From NCBI GenBank assembly GCA_910584575.1, contig CAJUBG010000008.1, forward strand, positions 1 through 64,000: DNA of 64,000 nucleotides, written 5' to 3'. Source of the DNA: an uncultured Dorea sp. Lineage in GTDB: Bacteria > Bacillota > Clostridia > Lachnospirales > Lachnospiraceae. The notes beneath the pieces are model-generated. The model was not told where the DNA came from. It made no database searches and was given only the letters and a program-made list of their open reading frames with translations. The position numbers and the translations under genes are program-made. This document shows positions 44,821 to 51,845 of this stretch, one piece after another; positions within the stretch are counted from its first letter, which is position 1, and each line of letters begins with the position of its first letter.

Positions 44821-45696
44821 ATGGAAAATTGGCTTTCAAAGCTGGAGAGAAAGTTTGGCAGGTACGCCATTCCCAACCTCATGTATTATATTATTATATT
44901 GTATGCGGCAGGATTCGTATTAAATATATTGAATCCGGAATTTTATTATCGGTATCTGAGCCTTAATGCCCAGGCAATTTTGAACGGGCAGATTTGGAGG
45001 GTGGTTACATTTATCATTGAGCCCCCGTCAAACAGTCTGATTTTTATCGCGTTTGCCCTGTATCTCTATTATATGATTGGCCAGGAGTTAGAGAATGCCT
45101 GGGGCGCGTTTCGGTTTAACCTGTACTTCTTTTCAGGTATGCTGTTTCATATAGTGGCGGCGATTTTATTATATATAATTACAGGGATGATTCTGCCGAT
45201 GTCCGTGTGGTATCTTAATATGTCCCTGTTCTTTGCCTTTGCCGCGCTGTATCCGGATGTACAGTTTTTGGTGTTTTTTGTAATCCCTGTCAAGGTAAAA
45301 TACCTTGCTCTGATTGACGCGCTGTATTTTATCTATCCCATTATTCAGGCGTTTCTGCCGGCCTACGGCGGGAATATTCTGATGGGCAGTTACTATAAAG
45401 CGGCGGCGCTGGAATCTGTGGTGTCGCTTCTCAATTTCATGATCTTCTTCCTGGGGTCAAGGAATATGAGGCCGTATACGCCCAAGCAGCGCAGGAGGAA
45501 GAAGGAGTTTCAGAAGAATATACGAAGGGCCAAGCGTCCGGTTCAGAATTATGCCAACGGCGCGAAGCATATGTGTGCAATCTGTAAGAGGACTGAACTG
45601 GATGATCCGAACCTGGAATTTAGATATTGCTCGAAATGCAACGGCAATTATGAATACTGTCAGGATCATCTGTTCACACATACACATGTCAAGTGA
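44821..45696 (+). CDS. Rhomboid-like membrane protein lacking the catalytic Ser, with C-terminal zinc ribbon
   Basis: This 291-residue protein has six or so membrane helices up to residue 215 and a basic linker (RRRKKEFQKNIRRAKR). It ends with a Cys/His cluster (CAICKR ... YCSKCNGNYEYCQDH) that looks like a zinc ribbon. The helix layout (LNGQIWRVVTFIIEPP, then YYMIGQELENAWGAFRFNLYF in pieces) is rhomboid-like. However, the GxSG protease motif is absent: YLNMSLFFAFAA stands at that place. A pseudo-rhomboid role, perhaps in membrane protein handling, is inferred. Confidence 0.7.
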   Translation: MENWLSKLERKFGRYAIPNLMYYIIILYAAGFVLNILNPEFYYRYLSLNAQAILNGQIWRVVTFIIEPPSNSLIFIAFALYLYYMIGQELENAWGAFRFNLYFFSGMLFHIVAAILLYIITGMILPMSVWYLNMSLFFAFAALYPDVQFLVFFVIPVKVKYLALIDALYFIYPIIQAFLPAYGGNILMGSYYKAAALESVVSLLNFMIFFLGSRNMRPYTPKQRRRKKEFQKNIRRAKRPVQNYANGAKHMCAICKRTELDDPNLEFRYCSKCNGNYEYCQDHLFTHTHVK

Positions 45697-45719
45697 CGGC
45701 AGTATTTTATACTGCTGTC
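45695..45719 (+). terminator. Short hairpin after the rhomboid-like gene
   Basis: GACGGCAGTAT and ATACTGCTGTC form an 11-bp stem around a TTT loop. No T run follows, so it may be a weak terminator or an mRNA 3' stabiliser before pyk. Confidence 0.45.
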
Positions 45720-45759
45720 GTGACAGCCACAAATTAAATATCAGGAGGAAGACGAAACG

Positions 45760-47196
45760 ATGAAGAAGACAAAGATCATATGTACCCTTGGACCAAGGAC
45801 TGATGATGACGGGCTGATGAGGAGTCTGGTTCAAAAAGGTATGGATATTGCCAGATTCAACTTTTCCCATGGAACCCATGAAGAACAGAAGGCGCGGATG
45901 GACAGGCTTAAGAGGCTCCGCGACGAGGAAGGGAAACCTATTGCCATACTTTTGGATACCAAAGGGCCGGAGATTCGGACAGGTACACTGAAGGACGGGA
46001 AGAAGGTTACGCTGAATGAGGGAGATACCTTTGTTCTGACAGCACAGGAGGTTGAGGGAGACGCAGGAAAGGTATCCATTACATATGAAGGTCTTGTGGA
46101 TGATGTCCAGGTCGGAAGTACCATTCTCATTGACGACGGACTGATTGGGCTTAAGGTCAAGGCGAAGAATGGTAAGGAGATTGTCTGTACGGTTGTGAAC
46201 GGAGGCGAGCTTGGCGAGAGGAAGGGGGTCAATGTGCCTAACGTTCCGGTAAGGCTTCCGGCGATTACGCAGAAGGATCGGGAGGATATCCGTTTTGGCG
46301 CAGAGCAGGAGATTGATTTCATTGCGGCGTCCTTTGTGCGCAATGCGGAGTGTATCCTTGAGATTCGGGCGTTCCTTAAGGAATGTAAGGCGCCGAATAT
46401 CCCGATTATTGCGAAGATTGAGAATGCGGAGGGGATTAAGAACATCGACGAAATTATCCGCTGTGCGGACGGAATCATGATTGCCCGCGGAGATTTAGGT
46501 GTGGAGATTCCTGCTGAGGAGGTTCCTTATCTGCAGAAGATGATTATTCAGAAGTGCAATGAGAATTATAAGCCGGTTATTACCGCAACCCAGATGTTAG
46601 ATTCCATGATGCGCAATCCACGTCCTACCAGGGCGGAGGTAACAGACGTGGCGAACGCGGTCTACGACGGGACGGATGCCGTGATGCTCTCAGGCGAGAC
46701 GGCTCAGGGCAAGTATCCGGTGGAGGCATTGCAGATGATGGTCCATATCGTGAAGGATACAGAGCAGCATTTGGATTATGAATTGATGATGAAGAAGACG
46801 GAGGCACATCACATGAAAAGCACCTCCAGCGCACTGTGCCATGCGGCGGTGACGACGGCGAATAATTTGCGGGCAAGATGCATTATCACGCCTACCGTGT
46901 CCGGTGTGACGGCCAGGGTGGTATCCAAGTTTAAGCCGAGGATGGATATCATCGGTGTGACTCCCAACGAGGCTGCGCTTCGCAGGATGCAGTTATACTG
47001 GGGTATCATTCCTCTTAAGTCCATTCCCTTCAGTTCTACGGAGGATGTCTGCAACGGCGCGATTGACCTGGTGTGCGCGAAGCAGATGGCAGAGGCGGGA
47101 GATATCGTGGTGCTGACCGCAGGAATTCCGGCAGCCAATGTGACCGCGGAACGGGGCGGAGCCAGCAATATTATGCGGATTACCGTAATTGAGTAA
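45760..47196 (+). CDS. pyk: Pyruvate kinase
   Basis: This 478-residue protein starts KKTKIICTLGPRTDD and contains the substrate-binding loop LLDTKGPEIRTG, IARGDLGVEIP and MLDSMMRNPRPTRAEV. It converts phosphoenolpyruvate and ADP to pyruvate and ATP in glycolysis. The C-terminal extra PEP-utiliser-like domain of Bacillus Pyk is absent, giving the short standard form. AGGAGG lies nine bases upstream of the ATG. Confidence 0.97.
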   Translation: MKKTKIICTLGPRTDDDGLMRSLVQKGMDIARFNFSHGTHEEQKARMDRLKRLRDEEGKPIAILLDTKGPEIRTGTLKDGKKVTLNEGDTFVLTAQEVEGDAGKVSITYEGLVDDVQVGSTILIDDGLIGLKVKAKNGKEIVCTVVNGGELGERKGVNVPNVPVRLPAITQKDREDIRFGAEQEIDFIAASFVRNAECILEIRAFLKECKAPNIPIIAKIENAEGIKNIDEIIRCADGIMIARGDLGVEIPAEEVPYLQKMIIQKCNENYKPVITATQMLDSMMRNPRPTRAEVTDVANAVYDGTDAVMLSGETAQGKYPVEALQMMVHIVKDTEQHLDYELMMKKTEAHHMKSTSSALCHAAVTTANNLRARCIITPTVSGVTARVVSKFKPRMDIIGVTPNEAALRRMQLYWGIIPLKSIPFSSTEDVCNGAIDLVCAKQMAEAGDIVVLTAGIPAANVTAERGGASNIMRITVIE

Positions 47197-47222
47197 GGTA
47201 AAATCAGAATAGGAATACAGGG

Positions 47223-47262
47223 ACGGGGCTGTCACCATTGGTACTTAATGGGACAGCCCCGT
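47223..47262 (+). terminator. Terminator-like hairpin after pyk
   Basis: ACGGGGCTGTC pairs with GACAGCCCCGT, extended inward by CCATT/AATGG. The T-rich tail is poor (ATCCTTTG), so efficiency is uncertain. Confidence 0.6.
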
Positions 47263-47300
47263 ATCCTTTGGGAATAAATGGAGGATATTGTAAAAAAATA

Positions 47301-47329
47301 TTGACACTCACCACATGATACAGTATAGT
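47301..47329 (+). promoter_or_regulatory. Promoter of the TrmB regulator-lysA operon
   Basis: TTGACA, a 17-bp spacer and TATAGT. The CTCAC within the spacer and GTGAG just downstream (near 47337-47341) form an inverted repeat, a possible autoregulatory site. Confidence 0.75.
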
Positions 47330-47398
47330 GTTCCCTGTGAGAACTACTAGAACGCCCTCGAAAGTCACATTCAGAAGGCTTGTGAGGTGCGGGATACT

Positions 47399-48130
47399 AT
47401 GGGGATGAGGAGTGAAGAATTGGAGCAAGTAACATTTACAGAACGCCTGATGGAGTTTGGGCTTACGCGTCAGGAGGCGAATATTTATCATTGCCTGCTC
47501 GCCGAGGGGAAGGTGACAGGATACGAGGTGGCGAAGCAGACGGGGATTTCCAGATCCAATGCGTACAATTCTCTGGCGAACATGACGGAGAAGGGAGCCG
47601 CCTACCTTGTGGAGGAGGGACATACGCGCAAATACGTCCCTGTGCCGCTGGATGAATTCTGCAGGAACCGAATACGGAAGCTTACGGAATCTAAGAAGTG
47701 GCTTGGCGAGCATCTGCCTTCGGAAAAAACTTATGTGGATGGGTATATCACCATTGAGGGCACCGAGCATATTTTGGACAAGATGCGTAATATTTTGAAA
47801 AAAGTAGAAGAACAAGTCTATATCAGCCTGACCAGAAACTACCTGCTGCTTCTGATCGGAGAGCTTCAAGAGCTTATCATGGATATGAAGCGGGTGGTTA
47901 TTATCACGGACCAGCCCACAGCATTTCCAAGGGCGAAGGTATACATAGGAGAGGATCGGGGCATGCGGATCGGCGTGATTGCGGATTCCCGCTATGTCCT
48001 TACCGGCGAATATGGGGAGGGGAGTATGAATACCTGCCTCTATTCCGGACAGAGGAATTTCGTAGAGTTATATAAGACCGCGCTTTCCAACGAGATCAAA
48101 TTACTATCCATGCGAGAGGAGAATCAGTAA
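47399..48130 (+). CDS. TrmB-family transcriptional regulator
   Basis: This 243-residue protein has the TrmB-type winged helix at the N-terminus (LMEFGLTRQEANIYHCLL, then GYEVAKQTGISRSNAYNSL) and a phospholipase D-like sensor domain (VYISLTRNYLLLLI ... GRNFVELYK-type end). ATG 47399 has TGAGGTG upstream; GTG 47387 is an alternative. It lies 2 bp before lysA, an unusual neighbour because TrmB regulators usually sense sugars; the effector is unknown. Confidence 0.85.
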   Translation: MGMRSEELEQVTFTERLMEFGLTRQEANIYHCLLAEGKVTGYEVAKQTGISRSNAYNSLANMTEKGAAYLVEEGHTRKYVPVPLDEFCRNRIRKLTESKKWLGEHLPSEKTYVDGYITIEGTEHILDKMRNILKKVEEQVYISLTRNYLLLLIGELQELIMDMKRVVIITDQPTAFPRAKVYIGEDRGMRIGVIADSRYVLTGEYGEGSMNTCLYSGQRNFVELYKTALSNEIKLLSMREENQ

Positions 48131-48132
48131 CA

Positions 48133-49404
48133 ATGAAGAAAGAGACATTCGTGACAAAAGACCAGTTAGAAGATATTGTGAAGGAGTATCCGACACCGTT
48201 CCATCTGTACGATGAAAAAGGGATTCGCAAGAATATCAAGGCGCTTAAGGAAGCATTTTCCTGGAATAAAGGGTACAAAGAATATTTTGCCGTCAAAGCG
48301 ACGCCGAACCCGTTTTTGATCCATATATTGAGGGAATACGGCTGCGGCTGCGACTGCTCGTCCTATACGGAGCTTATGCTCTCCGAGGCTGTGGGGTGTG
48401 TGGGGGAGGATATCATGTTTTCCTCCAACGATACGCCTGCCGAGGAATTTGCCTACGCGGACCGTCTGGGCGCAATCATTAACCTGGATGATATTACTCA
48501 TATTGATTTTCTGGAAAATGTGCTCGGCCATATTCCCGAAACCATTAGCTGCCGTTATAATCCCGGCGGTTTGTTCAAGATCAGCAATGATATCATGGAT
48601 AATCCGGGAGATTCGAAATACGGCATGACCACAGAGCAGTTGTTTGACGCATTTAAGATATTGAAGCAAAAGGGCGTTAAGGAGTTTGGCATCCATGCAT
48701 TTCTGGCAAGCAATACGGTGACAAACGAATATTACCCCATGCTTGCCAAGGTGCTGTTTGAAATCGCCGTAAAACTAAAACGGGAAACAGGAGTCCATAT
48801 TAAGTTCATTAATTTATCAGGCGGGATTGGGATTCCCTATACGCCGGACCAGGAGCCGAACGATATTCGCATGATCGGCGACGGAGTGCGTCGGGTATAC
48901 GAGGAGGTTCTGGTACCAGAGGGGATGGGCGACGTTGCTATTTACACAGAGCTTGGACGCTTCATGATGGGGCCTTACGGCTGTCTGGTCACAAAAGCCA
49001 TCCACCAAAAGCATACCCACAAAGAATACATAGGCGTGGATGCCTGTGCGGTCAACCTGATGCGTCCGGCAATGTACGGCGCTTATCACCATATTACGGT
49101 TATGGGCAAGGAGAAGAAGGCCTGCGACCATAAGTACGACGTTACCGGCTCTCTGTGCGAAAACAACGACAAATTTGCCATTGACCGTATGCTTCCGAAG
49201 ATTGATATTGGCGATCTTCTGGTCATTCACGATACAGGGGCCCACGGCTTTGCCATGGGATATAATTACAACGGGAAGCTTAAGTCGGCAGAGCTTTTAC
49301 TGAAGGAGGACGGCTCTGTACAGTTAATCCGGAGGGCAGAAACGCCTGCCGATTATTTTGCAACCTTTGATTGCTTTGAGATTGGCAAAAATTTGATGAA
49401 ATAA
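48133..49404 (+). CDS. lysA: Diaminopimelate decarboxylase
   Basis: This 423-residue fold-III PLP enzyme has the cofactor Lys in YFAVKATPNP, the HAFLASNT and NLSGGIGIPY stretches, and ELGRFMMGPYG. It decarboxylates meso-diaminopimelate to lysine. The lack of several family signatures (for example the usual CxSxxE-type end) leaves some room for an alternative substrate such as another amino acid. It is translated right after the TrmB regulator and is likely regulated by it. Confidence 0.85.
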   Translation: MKKETFVTKDQLEDIVKEYPTPFHLYDEKGIRKNIKALKEAFSWNKGYKEYFAVKATPNPFLIHILREYGCGCDCSSYTELMLSEAVGCVGEDIMFSSNDTPAEEFAYADRLGAIINLDDITHIDFLENVLGHIPETISCRYNPGGLFKISNDIMDNPGDSKYGMTTEQLFDAFKILKQKGVKEFGIHAFLASNTVTNEYYPMLAKVLFEIAVKLKRETGVHIKFINLSGGIGIPYTPDQEPNDIRMIGDGVRRVYEEVLVPEGMGDVAIYTELGRFMMGPYGCLVTKAIHQKHTHKEYIGVDACAVNLMRPAMYGAYHHITVMGKEKKACDHKYDVTGSLCENNDKFAIDRMLPKIDIGDLLVIHDTGAHGFAMGYNYNGKLKSAELLLKEDGSVQLIRRAETPADYFATFDCFEIGKNLMK

Positions 49405-49497
49405 TTCCTCTGTCAAGAGTTGATTTTGTGCAATAATAAGAGTAAAATAGTTTATGTGCGAAATATGTGCGCATTATTTTGTGAAGGAGGAATAATC

Positions 49498-50136
49498 ATG
49501 AAGAAAAGAGGATTGCTGGCAGTATTGCTCATTGCAGTCATGGCGCTGTTATGCGGCTGCAAAGGAATGAGTGCGGAGGACGCACAGTCTTATGCGAAGT
49601 CCATCATGGACGCAAGCTATAAGGGAGAGTTTGACAAGTACGTTGAATGGACGAAGTCGTCAAAGGAAGAAGCCCAGGAGCTTTATGAGAGTAATATTGA
49701 TACTACCATGCAAGAAGCAGGATTTTCACAGCTTGGACTGTCTGAGGAGTTGACTGCCAATTACAGACAGTTATTCCTGGACATGATTAAACAGGCGAAC
49801 TATGAAGTTGGCGAAGCAAAGGAAGCAGGAGACAAGGCTTACACGGTTGACGTGACAGTGAAGCCGTTTACCGGTTTTGACGGGCTTCAGGCAGAGGTAG
49901 AGGCTGCTACGATGGCAGAGGTGGAGAACATCGATGTGACAGACCAGAATGCAATCAACGAGCTGGTATTCCAGAAGATGTATGAGATTATGGCTGCAAA
50001 GGTAGCGTCTCCTACTTATGGTGATCCTACCACGGTGACCATTACAGTGAAGCCGGATTCTGACGGTGTGTATTTCATCGACCAGACCGACATGACGGCG
50101 TTGGATGACGCTTTGTTCCCGTCAGATGCTTTCTAA
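49498..50136 (+). CDS. Lipoprotein (DUF5105-type)
   Basis: This 212-residue protein has a lipoprotein signal peptide, with Cys at 21 in LLCGC. ATG 49498 follows AAGGAGG by eight bases. The mature part opens GMSAEDAQSYAKSIMDASYKG and repeats helical Glu/Lys segments, then a strand segment (YTVDVTVKPFTG, VTITVKPDSDG), as in the DUF5105 lipoproteins. Function is unknown and it is anchored to the outer leaflet of the membrane. Confidence 0.8.
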   Translation: MKKRGLLAVLLIAVMALLCGCKGMSAEDAQSYAKSIMDASYKGEFDKYVEWTKSSKEEAQELYESNIDTTMQEAGFSQLGLSEELTANYRQLFLDMIKQANYEVGEAKEAGDKAYTVDVTVKPFTGFDGLQAEVEAATMAEVENIDVTDQNAINELVFQKMYEIMAAKVASPTYGDPTTVTITVKPDSDGVYFIDQTDMTALDDALFPSDAF

Positions 50137-50169
50137 AAATTTTGCTTCTAAATTTTTTGAATAAAAGCA

Positions 50170-50198
50170 TTGACATTGGCTGCATTTGCAGTTATAAT
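50170..50198 (+). promoter_or_regulatory. tRNA promoter
   Basis: TTGACA, a 17-bp spacer and TATAAT, 35 bp before the tRNA. Confidence 0.9.
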
Positions 50199-50232
50199 TT
50201 ACCATGTTGCCGGTGCTTACCGGCAGCGATAA

Positions 50233-50315
50233 GCGGATGTGGCGGAATGGCAGACGCACAAGACTCAAAATCTTGCGGGGGCGACCTCGTGTGGGTTCAA
50301 GTCCCACCATCCGCA
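50233..50315 (+). tRNA. tRNA-Leu (anticodon CAA)
   Basis: The acceptor stem GCGGATG pairs with CATCCGC with discriminator A. The anticodon stem is CAAGA/TCTTG around CTCAAAA, giving anticodon CAA (50276-50278) for codon UUG. A long variable arm (GGGGGCGACCTC) and T loop GGGTTCAAGTCCC make it a class II tRNA-Leu. A CCA end is not encoded. Confidence 0.96.
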
Positions 50316-50324
50316 GTATTAAAA

Positions 50325-50372
50325 GGTATTTAGATAAGGTGAGCTTGTTCATTTATCTAAGTATCTTTTTTT
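50325..50372 (+). terminator. Terminator after tRNA-Leu
   Basis: GGTATTTAGATAA pairs with TTATCTAAGTATC followed by TTTTTTT. Confidence 0.88.
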
Positions 50373-50418
50373 GTTTGAATATGGTAAAACCATAAAGCAG
50401 GGGCGGCATAATAAGGGC

Positions 50419-50447
50419 TTTACACTGCAATCACCGATTGATATAAT
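50419..50447 (+). promoter_or_regulatory. Promoter of the small gene at 50491
   Basis: TTTACA, a 17-bp spacer and TATAAT. Sequence around it (GGCTTTACAC...CAATCACC...ATTGATATAAT) repeats the promoter at 34877-34905 (minus). Confidence 0.88.
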
Positions 50448-50490
50448 AAGTACAAAGAAAACGGCGTTCTAAAAGAGAGAGGTGAAAAAT

Positions 50491-50667
50491 ATGCCGTACA
50501 ATGAAAAAGAATATAACGGATATCTTATCGACCAGCTTAGACTGCTTAAACGCATTGAGGCAGTAACCAAAGATAAAGAGGCATTAGAAGTAATTGAGTT
50601 TGAAAGAGAATTTATTGAACAAAAGCTGTATCAGAATCCGTCTTTAACCAAAGATACAAAGGGCTAG
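50491..50667 (+). CDS. Small protein, 58 residues, paralogue of the 34667 gene
   Basis: This soluble, probably helical protein begins MPYNEKEYNGYLIDQLRLL and ends FIEQKLYQNPSLTKDTKG. The ERxFIExKLYQxPxL segment matches the minus gene at 34667. ATG 50491 follows GAGAGGTGA with normal spacing; an earlier GTG at 50482 is possible. Function is unknown. Confidence 0.78.
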   Translation: MPYNEKEYNGYLIDQLRLLKRIEAVTKDKEALEVIEFEREFIEQKLYQNPSLTKDTKG

Positions 50668-50694
50668 AAAAGAAAATACCAGGAGGATAAGAGC

Positions 50695-51801
50695 ATGTAC
50701 TATAAACAGTATGGCAACACGGATATGAAGGTGTCGGCAGTCGGCCTTGGCACTATGCGCTATAATGAGGAGGATATCAAGGCAGACCGTCTGGAAAAAT
50801 GTGCCGAGATTCCCCTCTATGCATTTGAGAAAGGAATTAACTATTGGGATACAGCGCCCTTCTACTGTGAGGACAAGAGCGAGATTGTGACAGGAATCGC
50901 GTTATCTCAGGTAAAAAGAAGTGAAGTCTATGTAACTTCCAAGACCAATCTGGGAACAATAGAAGCAGGCGACCATCCCAAGAAGGAGGATTTCAGAAGG
51001 AGGCTTGAAACCTCCCTTGACAGGTTAAAGACGGATTACATTGATTTTTACCATATGTGGTGTATGTTAAGCCTTAAGTCTTGGGAGAAGCACATGGACG
51101 CTCTCTATGGTTTTTTTGAGGATGCAAAGCGGGAGGGCTTGATTCGGAATATCGTATTTTCCTCCCACATGCAGGGGGATGAGATTGAGACTGTGGTTGA
51201 GACAGGGAAGTTTGCAGGTATGCTGATTGGATATAATGCATTGAACCATCGCTTCCGCCAGAGTGGGATTGAGGCTGCATATGAGAATGGGATGGGTGTG
51301 GTAGTCATGAATCCTCTGGGCGGAGGAATGATACCGGAGAATCAGGAGGCTTTCTCCTATCTGACGGAGGGGACCGACTTGACCGTGCCACAGGCGGCCC
51401 TTCGGTTTGTCGCCTCCCATAAGGAGATTACGATAACGCTGGCAGGATGTACGACAAAAGAGCATGTGGACGATGCGGTGAAGGCTGTGGAGAATCTAAA
51501 GGAAAGGCCGGCAAAGGAGATTGTGAAGGAATACGAGGGCAAAGGCGTGGCTCTGAATAATCTGTGTACCGGATGCTCATACTGTCAGGTATGCCCGAAG
51601 AAGATTCCGATAGCAAAATACATGGATGCATATAACCAGATGATTCTGACAGGAGACAGGCAGGCTATTGGGGACCGTATCGAGAACCATTGGGGGATTA
51701 CGAAGGATAAGGCGGGAGATTGTATTGCCTGCGGCAGATGTGAGAGGCACTGTACTCAGCATCTCCCCATTATAGAGAGGCTTAAGGAGATTGCAGGGTA
51801 G
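50695..51801 (+). CDS. Aldo/keto reductase with two C-terminal iron-sulfur motifs
   Basis: This 368-residue protein has a TIM-barrel aldo/keto reductase domain (SAVGLGTMRYN, the DTAPFY catalytic segment, IDFYHMW). After residue 285 come two Cys clusters, CTGCSYCQVCP and CIACGRCERHC, each consistent with a 4Fe-4S site. This composite family is common in anaerobes and probably uses ferredoxin-like electron flow; the physiological substrate is unknown. A single-gene transcription unit is likely. Confidence 0.9.
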   Translation: MYYKQYGNTDMKVSAVGLGTMRYNEEDIKADRLEKCAEIPLYAFEKGINYWDTAPFYCEDKSEIVTGIALSQVKRSEVYVTSKTNLGTIEAGDHPKKEDFRRRLETSLDRLKTDYIDFYHMWCMLSLKSWEKHMDALYGFFEDAKREGLIRNIVFSSHMQGDEIETVVETGKFAGMLIGYNALNHRFRQSGIEAAYENGMGVVVMNPLGGGMIPENQEAFSYLTEGTDLTVPQAALRFVASHKEITITLAGCTTKEHVDDAVKAVENLKERPAKEIVKEYEGKGVALNNLCTGCSYCQVCPKKIPIAKYMDAYNQMILTGDRQAIGDRIENHWGITKDKAGDCIACGRCERHCTQHLPIIERLKEIAG

Positions 51802-51845
51802 GCTGGCATCTGTATTCTTAAGGGAAAACAGGGGGAATCTGATAT

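Noticed and set aside
48131..48132. Lysine riboswitch before lysA
   Set aside because: Only 2 bp separate lysA from the regulator gene, so there is no room; the leader of the regulator shows no riboswitch-like fold by eye.
50142..50395. Two short open frames across the tRNA-Leu gene
   Set aside because: They coincide with the tRNA and its terminator and have no coding support.
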